A stretch of DNA of 64,000 nucleotides from Candidatus Nanopelagicaceae bacterium (lineage in GTDB: Bacteria > Actinomycetota > Actinomycetes > Nanopelagicales > Nanopelagicaceae). Shown here in pieces: positions 42,250 through 50,480 of this stretch. Positions within the stretch are counted from its first letter, which is position 1; every line of letters starts with the position of its first letter. Position numbers and translations under genes: made by a program. The stretch lies in contig SHVK01000006.1 of the NCBI GenBank assembly GCA_009694285.1, forward strand, positions 1 through 64,000, written 5' to 3'. The notes under the pieces are model-generated. The model made no database searches and was not told the origin of the DNA. It saw only the letters and a list, made by a program, of their open reading frames with translations.

Positions 42250-43437
42250 ATGAAAATAAGCAAAATCGAATGCCACGTTCTCTTAGACCCAGAATATGAC
42301 CCAGCCGCAACTAGTTCGGCTCAGGATGATCTTGTTGTAGAAGTACATACCGATGAGGGGATTGTTGGTATTGGGGAAACTGATCTAAACCCATGGATTG
42401 CGCGTGAGTGCATTGAGGCACCGGGCACTCACACTATGGATCAAGGACTTGGTTCAATGTTAATTGGGGAAAACCCATTAGAGATCGAAAAGCTTTGGTG
42501 GAAGGCATATCAAGCAACCGCAATGACTGGAAGACGTGGCGCATTAATTAATGCACTTGGCGCAATCGATATGGCTCTTTGGGATATTGCTGGCAAAGCA
42601 GCGAATAAACCGGTTTGGCAATTATTAGGTGAAAAGTCACGCGAACATCTTGGTGCTTATGCTTCTTTGCAACCGGAGGTTGGATCTTTTGATGCTTATA
42701 TAACATCAATGGTTAAGTGGGCTCACTCCGCAAAAGAGATGGGTTTTCGCGCAGCGAAATTAGAAACAACTTTTTCTGGACCTTATGCAAATATGGGAAT
42801 CAGAGAAGACGATGAAAAAATGACTGAAGTTATTAGAGCAGTAAGAAATGCAGTCGGCCCAGATTTTACGCTGATGGTGGATGTTCAATATGCATTTGAT
42901 TCTGTTGATCGCGCAATAAAAACGATAAACACATGGCAAGAGTTTGATTTATTTTTTGTAGAAACTCCACTTTGGGTAGATGATCTCGAAGGATTAGCAA
43001 AATTGGTTGCAGCCACCCCAATAAAGATTGCATCAGGGGAGTGGTTAAGCACTCGTTATGAATTTTCTGACTTAATTAAATATGGAAATGTTGGGGTAGT
43101 GCAGCCAGATATTGGTCGAGTTGGTGGATTGTCAGAAGCGCGAAATGTTTGCGACATGGCAAAAGCCAATAACAAGATTGTGGTTCCGCATCTTTGGAAA
43201 ACTGGAATTTCAGTTGCAGCCGCTGCGCATTTGGCTACTGTGACTCCACATATGCCATTTTTTGAGTTTTTACCACCTGCGTTATGTGAATCGCGACTTC
43301 GTAAAGAGTTGGTAGTTGATGAGGTAACCATGGTGGATGGAAAAGTCACTATTCCACAACGGCCTGGACTTGGCATCGAGTTAAACCGCGATGCACTGGA
43401 ATTATTTAAAGATGCTGCGCGAAAGATTCGACCTTAA
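42250..43437 (+). CDS. Enolase-superfamily (mandelate racemase-like) enzyme
   Basis: The 395-residue protein has the capping domain and barrel of the mandelate racemase group. Catalytic features are K-x-E in AAKLETTF, metal ligands in LMVDVQYAF (D), FFVETPLW (E) and IASGEW (E), and the His in VVPHLWKTG. The W-rich, H-dependent geometry suits sugar-acid dehydratases. It differs clearly from the member at 17718. The stop overlaps that of the convergent saccharopine-dehydrogenase-like gene by 4 bp. Confidence 0.85.
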   Translation: MKISKIECHVLLDPEYDPAATSSAQDDLVVEVHTDEGIVGIGETDLNPWIARECIEAPGTHTMDQGLGSMLIGENPLEIEKLWWKAYQATAMTGRRGALINALGAIDMALWDIAGKAANKPVWQLLGEKSREHLGAYASLQPEVGSFDAYITSMVKWAHSAKEMGFRAAKLETTFSGPYANMGIREDDEKMTEVIRAVRNAVGPDFTLMVDVQYAFDSVDRAIKTINTWQEFDLFFVETPLWVDDLEGLAKLVAATPIKIASGEWLSTRYEFSDLIKYGNVGVVQPDIGRVGGLSEARNVCDMAKANNKIVVPHLWKTGISVAAAAHLATVTPHMPFFEFLPPALCESRLRKELVVDEVTMVDGKVTIPQRPGLGIELNRDALELFKDAARKIRP

Positions 43438-44660
43438 CGGGTAATTCCGGTCGTATCTTCTTCTCTAATTCCCCAAGCTGTACCAAATTCAGCAAGTTTG
43501 TCGAGAAAAGGTTTAGCTGGAAACCACTCTGGACCGGCAACTCCTTTTGGTTGCCAAATTCCCTCTTGAATTAACTCCATAGCAATCACGGGGTTGATAG
43601 CTGTCTGCCAAACAACAGCCTGGTCCCCGTACTCCTGCATCGACCAATCGTTATCTACTACGTTATATAAATAAACAGCGCGTGGATTTCCGGATTTATC
43701 TAAACCTTTTACCAAAGTGCCAGCACAAGTCTTGCCCTTCATCCGTGAACCCAAAGTTGCTGGGTCGGGAAGAGAGGCTGCTAAAAGATCTCTCGGTGAA
43801 ACCGAAATGCCTTGCACATCAACTGATTCTTTTCGATCCATACCAAGCAGGTGAATAGTTTTAAGAATGGTGATGAACTCTGCACCTAAGCCATATTTAA
43901 AACTTACTTTTTTTGCATCAATTTTTTGTGGAATTAATACCACTTCTTCATGCTCAACATTTACACATTGCACCGGTCCAATACCTTCTGGGAAATCAAA
44001 TGTTTGCATTCCACTAAATGGTTCAGTTGTGTACCAACCCCGACCATCTTCCCAAATTAGTGGTGCATTTAAACATTCCTCAATTGTTGTCCAGATAGAA
44101 AAAGATGGAGCAAATTCATACCCTTCAATGACAACATTTGAGCCATCAAGAACTGTAATTTCATCTATTCTTGAAAATAACTCTTCATCAGCATACTTCG
44201 CAAAAACATCACTTAACCCTGGTTCAATTCCCATTCCAACAAGTGCGTATATTCCACGTTCATCCCAATTCCAATCACGCGCAAATTGTTCATCACCTAA
44301 TTTCACACCTGTTTCACTATTCGGATAATGAGGATGGGGGCGAGATAGTGACATGGCCATATCCATGTAATTGGTATTTTCGATTTCGCAAGCGAGAAAA
44401 ATCGGCATTACAAATCGGGGATCGACTGCATTTATTACGATATCTGGCGAAGTCTTGCGTATGAGTTCTCGGATATCTTCTAATTCAGCAGCATTAACTT
44501 GAGCGGCTAAAAAACGCGCATCTTTAACTCTGCTAACTGCTAGCTCAGCTCGCGCCAAAGTCCGATCAGCAATAACCATGCTTGAAATAGAACTTCTTCT
44601 TGAGGCGATATTGGCTATTGCGCGTCCGACTCCGCCGGCACCAATAACTAGGACTTTCAT
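43434..44660 (-). CDS. Saccharopine dehydrogenase-family protein
   Basis: From ATG at 44660 the 408-residue protein begins MKVLVIGAGGVGRAIANIAS, a Rossmann loop, with the C-terminal domain of the saccharopine dehydrogenase/Lys9 type (YALVGMGIEPGLSDVFAKYA). It might be a carboxynorspermidine or saccharopine reductase, but its substrate is not evident. A strong AGGAG lies 8 nt before this ATG. An in-frame start at 44687 would contain that ribosome binding site and is rejected. Confidence 0.85.
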   Translation of the reverse strand: MKVLVIGAGGVGRAIANIASRRSSISSMVIADRTLARAELAVSRVKDARFLAAQVNAAELEDIRELIRKTSPDIVINAVDPRFVMPIFLACEIENTNYMDMAMSLSRPHPHYPNSETGVKLGDEQFARDWNWDERGIYALVGMGIEPGLSDVFAKYADEELFSRIDEITVLDGSNVVIEGYEFAPSFSIWTTIEECLNAPLIWEDGRGWYTTEPFSGMQTFDFPEGIGPVQCVNVEHEEVVLIPQKIDAKKVSFKYGLGAEFITILKTIHLLGMDRKESVDVQGISVSPRDLLAASLPDPATLGSRMKGKTCAGTLVKGLDKSGNPRAVYLYNVVDNDWSMQEYGDQAVVWQTAINPVIAMELIQEGIWQPKGVAGPEWFPAKPFLDKLAEFGTAWGIREEDTTGITR

Positions 44661-44771
44661 TGAAATAACTCCTGAACTTTTAACCAAGGCTAATACTCAA
44701 GGAGCAACTAAGCAAAGCACGCTCAAAGTAGCAATGGGCTAAAGGGGTATTCTTGGCAAGTGTTGAATTCA

Positions 44772-44845
44772 GTCCTCGTAGCTCAGTTGGATAGAGCAAT
44801 CGCCTCCTAAGCGGTAGGTCACCAGTTCGATTCTGGTCGAGGACA
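44772..44845 (+). tRNA. trnR: tRNA-Arg (anticodon CCT)
   Basis: The acceptor GTCCTCG pairs with CGAGGAC, the anticodon stem ATCGC pairs with GCGGT around loop CTCCTAA (anticodon CCT, 44806-44808), and the T arm ACCAG-TTCGATT-CTGGT is canonical. CCA is not encoded. It decodes AGG. Confidence 0.97.
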
Positions 44846-44906
44846 CCCGTCTTAAACAATTCTTTCCCAAATTTTTATTTTCTTACTATTTTTCGTAATG
44901 AACGAG

Positions 44907-45761
44907 CTACTTAACCGGCGATGTAATTTTAACTTTGCCTGTGTAAAGCCCAAGATTCTGACCGTTTTTCTTAATCGCAGAATTCGAAATTAGGATTGAG
45001 CCGTTACGAGTAGAGGCTGAACCCTCATCAAAACCAAAGGAATTATTCTTGATCGATGTGTTTGTGATGGTTTTAGTGCCGGCGGTACTCGATCCATACA
45101 TCATAAAGCCATATGAATTTCCATAAATTTCATTTTTGTCTAATTTCATATTTTGTAAGCCCATGACGTGGAAAGCGCAATGAGATCCAGTCATCTTGGA
45201 ATTAGTCAGCGTAATTGATTTAACCCCAAAGAGTTCGAAGAAGTCGCCTGTATTTTTTCCAGCTCCTGTTAATACTGAATTATCAATAGTGATCGACCCG
45301 GTTCCATTACTGGAAGAAATTCCACCCCCGGTTCCCTTGTCGTAACGCAGGTGGTCAGCAACAAAGTTACCTTCGACATTACTTGATCCTAGAATTCCAG
45401 AGATAGTCCCCCCGTTAATGGTGAGAGAGCCACCAGAGTCCACTCGAAATGATTGAGAAGCGCCTTTTTCTTGGAAATTCGTGATTACCGCAGTTCCAGT
45501 AATAACAAGACCAATCCACGATTTTCCAGTTAGAGATAATCCAGCTGGAGCATTCAGAGTTCCATTTATGGTGATCTGAGTTCCGTCTTGAACAACAATT
45601 TTTGTGTTTGGTGCGACAGTTACCCTTTGTCCAACAGGAATAATGATCTCGCCTTTTAGTTCTGTCGCCGAGCTCCACTTAACAGTCGAGCCTGCATACG
45701 CTTCGGTCGGCATAAGTATAAGTAAAAATAGAATACTCATTAAGAGTTTTGCTAATTTCAT
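44907..45761 (-). CDS. Secreted parallel beta-helix protein
   Basis: This 284-residue protein starts with a signal peptide (MKLAKLLMSILFLLILMPTE then AYA). The mature protein is a series of repeats with the pattern I-x-N/G-T-x-I-x-x-N and many Asn, Gly, Ser and Thr (SIKNNSFGFDEGS and similar), typical of right-handed parallel beta-helices such as those of pectin-degrading or adhesive proteins. No catalytic motif was seen. It may bind or process polysaccharide at the cell surface. Confidence 0.7.
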   Translation of the reverse strand: MKLAKLLMSILFLLILMPTEAYAGSTVKWSSATELKGEIIIPVGQRVTVAPNTKIVVQDGTQITINGTLNAPAGLSLTGKSWIGLVITGTAVITNFQEKGASQSFRVDSGGSLTINGGTISGILGSSNVEGNFVADHLRYDKGTGGGISSSNGTGSITIDNSVLTGAGKNTGDFFELFGVKSITLTNSKMTGSHCAFHVMGLQNMKLDKNEIYGNSYGFMMYGSSTAGTKTITNTSIKNNSFGFDEGSASTRNGSILISNSAIKKNGQNLGLYTGKVKITSPVK

Positions 45762-45880
45762 TTACCTGATAACCATCCATTCGAATTAAAGGCTATACCT
45801 TCGCCAGGGAAGAAGAATACTTGAGTCCATTCTTTACTGCCCATCGGGCGAGAAAGAGTGCGACTCTAAGGGTTCTGATA

Positions 45881-46729
45881 CTAAGAAAAAACGACGGTGC
45901 GCGCTCCAACTAGGAATACTCGATCTTCTGCATATAAACGAACTGCTTTTGCTAGAACCCGTCTTTCAATATCACGGCCAATTGCAACTAAATCTTCCGG
46001 AGTTGCAGAGTGGGAAACATGAGTGATGTCTTGCTCAATTATTGGGCCCTCATCTAAATCTTCAGTTACAAAATGTGCAGTTGCGCCAATAATTTTTACA
46101 CCACGTGCATGAGCCTGGTGATAAGGCTTGGCACCTTTAAATCCAGGAAGAAATGAGTGGTGGATATTGATTATATGTCCGGTAAATTTTCGACAAAAAT
46201 CAGCGGAGAGAATTTGCATGTACCTGGCAAGTACAACTACATCGATTTGGTGCTTCTCAATCCTTTCAATTAACTGCACTTCTTGTTCTGTTTTTGTGGC
46301 TGAGGTAACCGGAAGGTATTCAAAAGCTATTCCATGGGACTCAACAAGTGCGCGTAGCTCTTCATGATTAGAGACAACTAACGGAATATCAACTGGAAGT
46401 TCGCCAAGATCACGTAAGTAAAGTAAATCTCGCAAACAATGACTTTCCTTAGTCACCAGAATTAGCGCACGTTTACGATTTTCAAATGGTCTAATCTCTA
46501 AAGTTGGGGAAAACCGGCTTAACTCCTTGCTTAAAATTTCTTTTGCTGTTGAAAGATTTTCTGCTGTTGTAAAACGGGTGCGCATACAAAACAACCCAGT
46601 TACCGGATCAGTGAATTGTTGATTTTCAATTATATTTCCATTTGAATTCAAGACTGCTGTGGTCATCGCATGGACAATGCCAGGCCGATCAATACAGGTC
46701 AAAGTAGCCAATAAATCAATTGTGGACAT
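45881..46729 (-). CDS. purU: Formyltetrahydrofolate deformylase
   Basis: The 282-residue protein has an N-terminal ACT domain (DLLATLTCIDRPGIVHAMT) and a C-terminal formyltransferase-type domain with VVLARYMQILS, IINIHHSFLPGFKGAKPYHQ and GATAHFVTEDLDEGPIIEQD. It hydrolyses 10-formyl-THF to formate and THF, balancing one-carbon units. The promoter TAGACT is 7 nt from the ATG. Confidence 0.93.
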   Translation of the reverse strand: MSTIDLLATLTCIDRPGIVHAMTTAVLNSNGNIIENQQFTDPVTGLFCMRTRFTTAENLSTAKEILSKELSRFSPTLEIRPFENRKRALILVTKESHCLRDLLYLRDLGELPVDIPLVVSNHEELRALVESHGIAFEYLPVTSATKTEQEVQLIERIEKHQIDVVVLARYMQILSADFCRKFTGHIINIHHSFLPGFKGAKPYHQAHARGVKIIGATAHFVTEDLDEGPIIEQDITHVSHSATPEDLVAIGRDIERRVLAKAVRLYAEDRVFLVGARTVVFS

Positions 46730-46736
46730 GCGCTTA

Positions 46737-46742
46737 AGTCTA
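46737..46742 (-). promoter_or_regulatory. -10 element of purU
   Basis: TAGACT on the minus strand ends 7 nt before the ATG at 46729. The tandem repeat at 46752-46787 lies directly upstream. Confidence 0.5.
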
Positions 46743-46751
46743 TGGCATCCC

Positions 46752-46787
46752 CTGAATCCGCTGAATCCGCTGAATCCGCTGAATTCT
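46752..46787 (+). repeat. 9-bp tandem repeat between MMPL and purU genes
   Basis: Three exact copies of CTGAATCCG (46752-46778) are followed by a degenerate fourth copy, CTGAATTCT (46779-46787). The array ends at the first base of the MMPL stop codon and overlaps where a -35 for purU would lie. Confidence 0.85.
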
Positions 46788-48892
46788 TAATGTGAGAGGG
46801 TGAAGCGTTTTAACTGCTTGGGAGCCCACCAATTGGCGTTCCCAAAGAGCCTCATTAAAGCTGGCACAAGCAATCCACGAACAACAGTGGCATCAAGCAA
46901 GATTGCAAATGCGACGCCAAAGCCGAGCATTTTAATTGAAGTTACTCCACCAAGCACAAAGGCACCAAATACAACCGCGAGCACAAATGCCGCCGCAGTA
47001 ATAATTCGTGCAGATCTTTGCAAACCAATCGCTACGGCGTCAGCATTTGATTTCCCAGCCTCATACTCTTCCTTTATACGAGAAATTAGAAAAACTTCAT
47101 AATCCATCGATAAACCAAATGTAGTTACTGCGATCAAAATTACCGAACCTGTATCTAATGTTCCAGTTACTGTAAATCCACCAAATAGGTTTGCAAGATG
47201 ACCATCAATAAAGATCCATGTTATAACTCCTAATGTGGCTCCAAGTGAAAGCATGTTAAGCAAGACAGCTTTTATTGGCAATAGGAGAGATCCGGTAAAT
47301 ATAAATAAAAGTAAAAAAACAGAGATCGCAATCCAAAGTAGTGCCCATGGAAGTGCGTCGGCTATTCCTTGTTGAGTGTCTGTATAATCAGCGGCCGCCC
47401 CACCAATTAATGTTCCAACAGGGGCTGGAATTTCGCGTAATTTATCTATAAGAGCTTCCGCAGGTAATGAGCGCGGAGCCATGGAATGGATTGCGGTAAA
47501 GCGCAATATTCTTCCTGATGTAACTGCGTCAGTCAGGTACAAAATTCCGTCAGTAGAGCCGATTTCCGCTTGATATAACTTGAGCTCGGCACTACCGAGA
47601 AACTTTGTTCCATCCTCAATTACAAATTCAACTGGAACCGATTCACGGCCGGGAAATCTTTCACCTACGACTCGAGCTGATACGGCGGCTGGATGGTTCT
47701 TCGGAAGAACTTGTGAATCCACTTGTCCGAAAGCGATATCTTTTATAGGAGCAGCAAAAATTCCCAACCCAATTAGAGTTAAAACCAAAACTGCAACTGG
47801 GCGCCGCATTACAAAATGTGCAGTATTTGCCCAGCCGCCATGCTCCTTCGGAGTTATTGCGCTTTTCCGAACAGCGTATTTGTCAATGCGATTTCCTAAA
47901 AGAGCGAGCATTGCTGGAAGTGGAATAAGTGCACCAATCACCGCCATAGCAACTACTGTGATTCCGGCGTAACCAAAAGATTTTAAAAAGTACAAGGGGA
48001 AAATTAACATAGATCCCAAAGTCACCATGATTGTTAGGCCTGAGAAAAATACCGTTCTGCCTGCTGTTGCCACAGTTTTAACCACTGCATCATTTACTGA
48101 TAATCCGCGATGCAATTCTTCACGAAATCTATTCACAATCAGGAGTGAGTAATCAATTCCAAGACCGAGACCAAGCCCAGTTATTAAATTTATGGCAAAA
48201 ATACTTACATCTGTAAGCAATGAGATCAGAAATATCACAAAAAATGAACCAAGTATTGCGCTAACCCCTACAACCAATGGAGTAGCTGAGGCGACCAATC
48301 CTCCAAAAATAAAAAGCAAAAGTAAAAATGTTAGTGGTATTGCGATCGCTTCAGATTTTGCTAAGTCCTTACTAATTTGACCATTAATTGCGTGTCCTGC
48401 GACGCCAGTGCCGGTGGCGTACAAAGTCAGAGAGCGATATTTATTTCCATAAGTTTTTGTAACTACTCCTGCGACTTTACTTAATACGTCAAAATCTGAT
48501 TTAGTAGCATAAATAAAAATGTAAGCTGCTTTTCCATCAGTACTTTTGAGTTGTGGAGCTTTCAAATCCCAGTAAGAGAATGTTTTACTAATGTTTTGCA
48601 TTTGTCGTAATTCAGCTGTCAATGCAAGTACATCAGAAGTAACAGTTGGGTCATCAACACTTCGCGATCCAGAATCGACTATAAGAACAACGGCAGGATC
48701 TTCAATATCAAAATTCTCTTGGAGGTATTTGTAAGCTTTTGCTGATTCGCTCTTTGGGTTTGTATATCCACCGCTATCTAACCTGCCAAAAGCAAGAGAG
48801 CCAATAGCGCCTGCACAAATAAAAATAATTAGAAAAATAGCCAGGATCCTAGATTTACGATGAACTATTACTCGCCCAAGACGCTCAAACAT
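46787..48892 (-). CDS. MMPL-family RND transporter
   Basis: The 701-residue protein has about 11-12 transmembrane segments in two halves, each with a large external domain after the first helix. RND-like motifs include GLGLGLGIDYSLLIVNRFREEL and, in the second half, FGLSMDYEVFLISRIKEEY, where the Asp-Tyr pairs are the proton-relay residues. It could export lipids or other hydrophobic compounds; no mycolic acid genes are nearby. The promoter TAGGAT is 6 nt from the ATG. Confidence 0.9.
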   Translation of the reverse strand: MFERLGRVIVHRKSRILAIFLIIFICAGAIGSLAFGRLDSGGYTNPKSESAKAYKYLQENFDIEDPAVVLIVDSGSRSVDDPTVTSDVLALTAELRQMQNISKTFSYWDLKAPQLKSTDGKAAYIFIYATKSDFDVLSKVAGVVTKTYGNKYRSLTLYATGTGVAGHAINGQISKDLAKSEAIAIPLTFLLLLFIFGGLVASATPLVVGVSAILGSFFVIFLISLLTDVSIFAINLITGLGLGLGIDYSLLIVNRFREELHRGLSVNDAVVKTVATAGRTVFFSGLTIMVTLGSMLIFPLYFLKSFGYAGITVVAMAVIGALIPLPAMLALLGNRIDKYAVRKSAITPKEHGGWANTAHFVMRRPVAVLVLTLIGLGIFAAPIKDIAFGQVDSQVLPKNHPAAVSARVVGERFPGRESVPVEFVIEDGTKFLGSAELKLYQAEIGSTDGILYLTDAVTSGRILRFTAIHSMAPRSLPAEALIDKLREIPAPVGTLIGGAAADYTDTQQGIADALPWALLWIAISVFLLLFIFTGSLLLPIKAVLLNMLSLGATLGVITWIFIDGHLANLFGGFTVTGTLDTGSVILIAVTTFGLSMDYEVFLISRIKEEYEAGKSNADAVAIGLQRSARIITAAAFVLAVVFGAFVLGGVTSIKMLGFGVAFAILLDATVVRGLLVPALMRLFGNANWWAPKQLKRFTLSH

Positions 48893-48898
48893 GGTTAA

Positions 48899-48904
48899 AT
48901 CCTA
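48899..48904 (-). promoter_or_regulatory. -10 element of the MMPL gene
   Basis: TAGGAT on the minus strand ends 6 nt before the ATG at 48892. The divergent small ORF at 48907 starts 2 bp away. Confidence 0.6.
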
Positions 48905-48906
48905 AT

Positions 48907-49044
48907 GTGGAAAACCAAGGCGTCGAACCAACCAAGAAAAACGTTGAAAAAAACCCGCTTGCTAAACCAGAGTTTGTTGATCCATCAGAGGAGCGAGTAA
49001 GAGATGAGGAGATCCGAAGAGAGGTGCCTCCCCATCATTCATGA
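48907..49044 (+). CDS. Possible 45-residue acidic/charged small protein
   Basis: The ORF starts GTG and encodes a highly charged peptide (ENQGVEPTKKNVEKNPLAK, later EERVRDEEIRREVPPHHS). No hydrophobic segment is present. It starts 14 bp from the divergent MMPL ATG and ends overlapping the SAF gene by 10 bp. Such disordered, charged small proteins are known in actinobacteria, but this one was not recognised. No ribosome binding site is present and the -10 is weak. Confidence 0.4.
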   Translation: MENQGVEPTKKNVEKNPLAKPEFVDPSEERVRDEEIRREVPPHHS

Positions 49045-49514
49045 GTTTCAGGGAGCAATAGAAAATCTAGTTCGCCCTCTCGTCTGGCCTGGGCAATAGC
49101 TAACACATCTTTTTCCTGAACTGCGAGCAATGCCCGCACATCTTGATTTTGAGGAATACTTTTAATAACTCTTAAATTGCGAGCCAGAGTCCAAGATTTT
49201 GCAGATACATCATCATCAACAATATTTTGCTGCACATTGGTTGCTATTAAATCTATTCGGTCTTGTGGATGTAAAATATTTTCAGCACCAGATAAAATTA
49301 AGGAAATTCCAACCTCGCCGGGGCGGAGTACAGGAACCGCAATTTGTACTTTTGAAGCATCTGGGCGATAAAAAAGAGTTACTCCAATAATTACCGTAAG
49401 CCCAGTTGCAAGTATCAATCTTCGACGGATCGAAAATAATGCAAAAACTCTTTTAATCTTTTCAATATCTTGTGAAGGAATGATTTTTCTGAGATTAAGT
49501 TGATTAATTAGCAT
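49035..49514 (-). CDS. SAF-domain (CpaB-like) membrane protein
   Basis: The 159-residue protein has one membrane segment (about 34-50, LILATGLTVIIGVTLFY), followed by a SAF/CpaB-like domain (VPVLRPGEVGISLIL, ILHPQDRIDLIATN, LALARREGELDFLLLP-like end). RcpC/CpaB proteins belong to Flp pilus assembly, but no other pilus genes are here. The FmdB-SAF order is common in actinobacteria. It is probably transcribed with the FmdB-like gene upstream. Confidence 0.7.
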   Translation of the reverse strand: MLINQLNLRKIIPSQDIEKIKRVFALFSIRRRLILATGLTVIIGVTLFYRPDASKVQIAVPVLRPGEVGISLILSGAENILHPQDRIDLIATNVQQNIVDDDVSAKSWTLARNLRVIKSIPQNQDVRALLAVQEKDVLAIAQARREGELDFLLLPETHE

Positions 49515-49553
49515 CGTGTAAATCTGGCAGAGATTTAAGAGCTGATAATTTTC

Positions 49554-49859
49554 TTACTTAGTGCCTGTGGATGGTGCGGTAGGAGTGGATGTTGGGGCAG
49601 GCGTAGATGGGGTAGAGGGAGTAGGTGTTGATGTAGCCACAGGTGTTGAGGTAGCCGGAGGTGGCGAAGTAGAGGTTGCCGCACCACGTGAATCGGTGCG
49701 ATAGAAACCAGAGCCTTTGAAGACAACTCCAACTGATGAGAAAACTTTGCGAACGATGCCATTGCACCCAGGACAGGTTGGAACTGTTGAATCTGTGAAG
49801 GCTTGTGTCACTTCAAAAGAGTGTTCGCACTCGGTGCAGATATATTGGTATGTAGGCAC
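49554..49859 (-). CDS. FmdB-family zinc-ribbon protein with Thr/Pro/Ser-rich tail
   Basis: From GTG at 49859 the 101-residue protein begins MPTYQYICTECEHSF, with a zinc ribbon CxxC...CPGC and the FmdB core VRKVFSSVGVVFKGSGFYRTD. The last 40 or so residues are almost only Thr, Ser, Pro and Ala in TSTP-like repeats, a probably disordered tail. The GTG two codons upstream overlaps the Shine-Dalgarno GGAGG (49865-49869), so 49859 is chosen. The function of FmdB-like proteins is unknown. Confidence 0.8.
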   Translation of the reverse strand: MPTYQYICTECEHSFEVTQAFTDSTVPTCPGCNGIVRKVFSSVGVVFKGSGFYRTDSRGAATSTSPPPATSTPVATSTPTPSTPSTPAPTSTPTAPSTGTK

Positions 49860-49922
49860 AGCCACCTCCGGTCAGTGCAGAGTTTAGGGAAGTGGCACGA
49901 TTGGGGCTAATTGAGGGGGGTT

Positions 49923-50480
49923 ATGAAGAAATTTAAGTTGGTCTTTTTCGCTTTATTGCTCATGATCTTCACTCATGCGAACCCAAATTTGGCTTCAGCA
50001 GGACCGACAGCAGAGTTGACTTCCTCATCTCCGGCGGCTGGATCCTCCATAACTTCTGCTCCAAGTGTCGCAACAATTACTTTTTCAAATTCCCTCGGAG
50101 ATGCTGGAAATTCAGTAACTGTGACTGCACCTAATGGCGAGCGCGTCGATGATGGCTCACTCCAAATTGCAGATACTCAAATTTTAGTTGGGCTAAAACC
50201 ATTAAATATTGGTGGTGAGTATGCAGTTGAGTATGAGGTTGTTACAAGTGAAGGTGAAACTTTAATTGGTCAATACAAATTTACTTTTGTTGCCCCAGCG
50301 GTTCTGGCAACTCCCACCCCAGAGAGTAGCGAATCTCCCACGCCTGATTTAAATAAGGAGACCGACTCATCTAGGACAACTGATTTTTTTATGATGGGAT
50401 TATTAGCTTTATCAATTTTAGTACTGGTTTTGATTTCTAAATCTTTACGAAAGCCAAAGAAAAAGAAACGCAAGAAGTGA
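49923..50480 (+). CDS. CopC-like exported protein lacking copper ligands
   Basis: From ATG at 49923 the 185-residue protein has a signal peptide (MKKFKLVFFALLLMIFTHAN), a CopC-like beta-sandwich (about 25-125) and a C-terminal membrane helix (about 158-175) with a KKKKRKK tail. CopC proteins normally start after cleavage with His and carry a D-G-H motif for copper. Here the corresponding places read GPTAELTSSSPAAGS and SEGETLIGQYKF, so both ligand sets seem lost. It overlaps the CopD-CtaG gene by 4 bp. Confidence 0.8.
   Translation: MKKFKLVFFALLLMIFTHANPNLASAGPTAELTSSSPAAGSSITSAPSVATITFSNSLGDAGNSVTVTAPNGERVDDGSLQIADTQILVGLKPLNIGGEYAVEYEVVTSEGETLIGQYKFTFVAPAVLATPTPESSESPTPDLNKETDSSRTTDFFMMGLLALSILVLVLISKSLRKPKKKKRKK

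Noticed and set aside
46752-46787. Short tandem array as a CRISPR
   Set aside because: The 9-bp units are directly adjacent, with no spacers, and no cas genes are present.
49035-49514. SAF/CpaB-like protein as evidence of a Flp pilus locus
   Set aside because: No tadA, tadB, tadC, flp or cpaF genes lie nearby. The FmdB-SAF pair alone is common.
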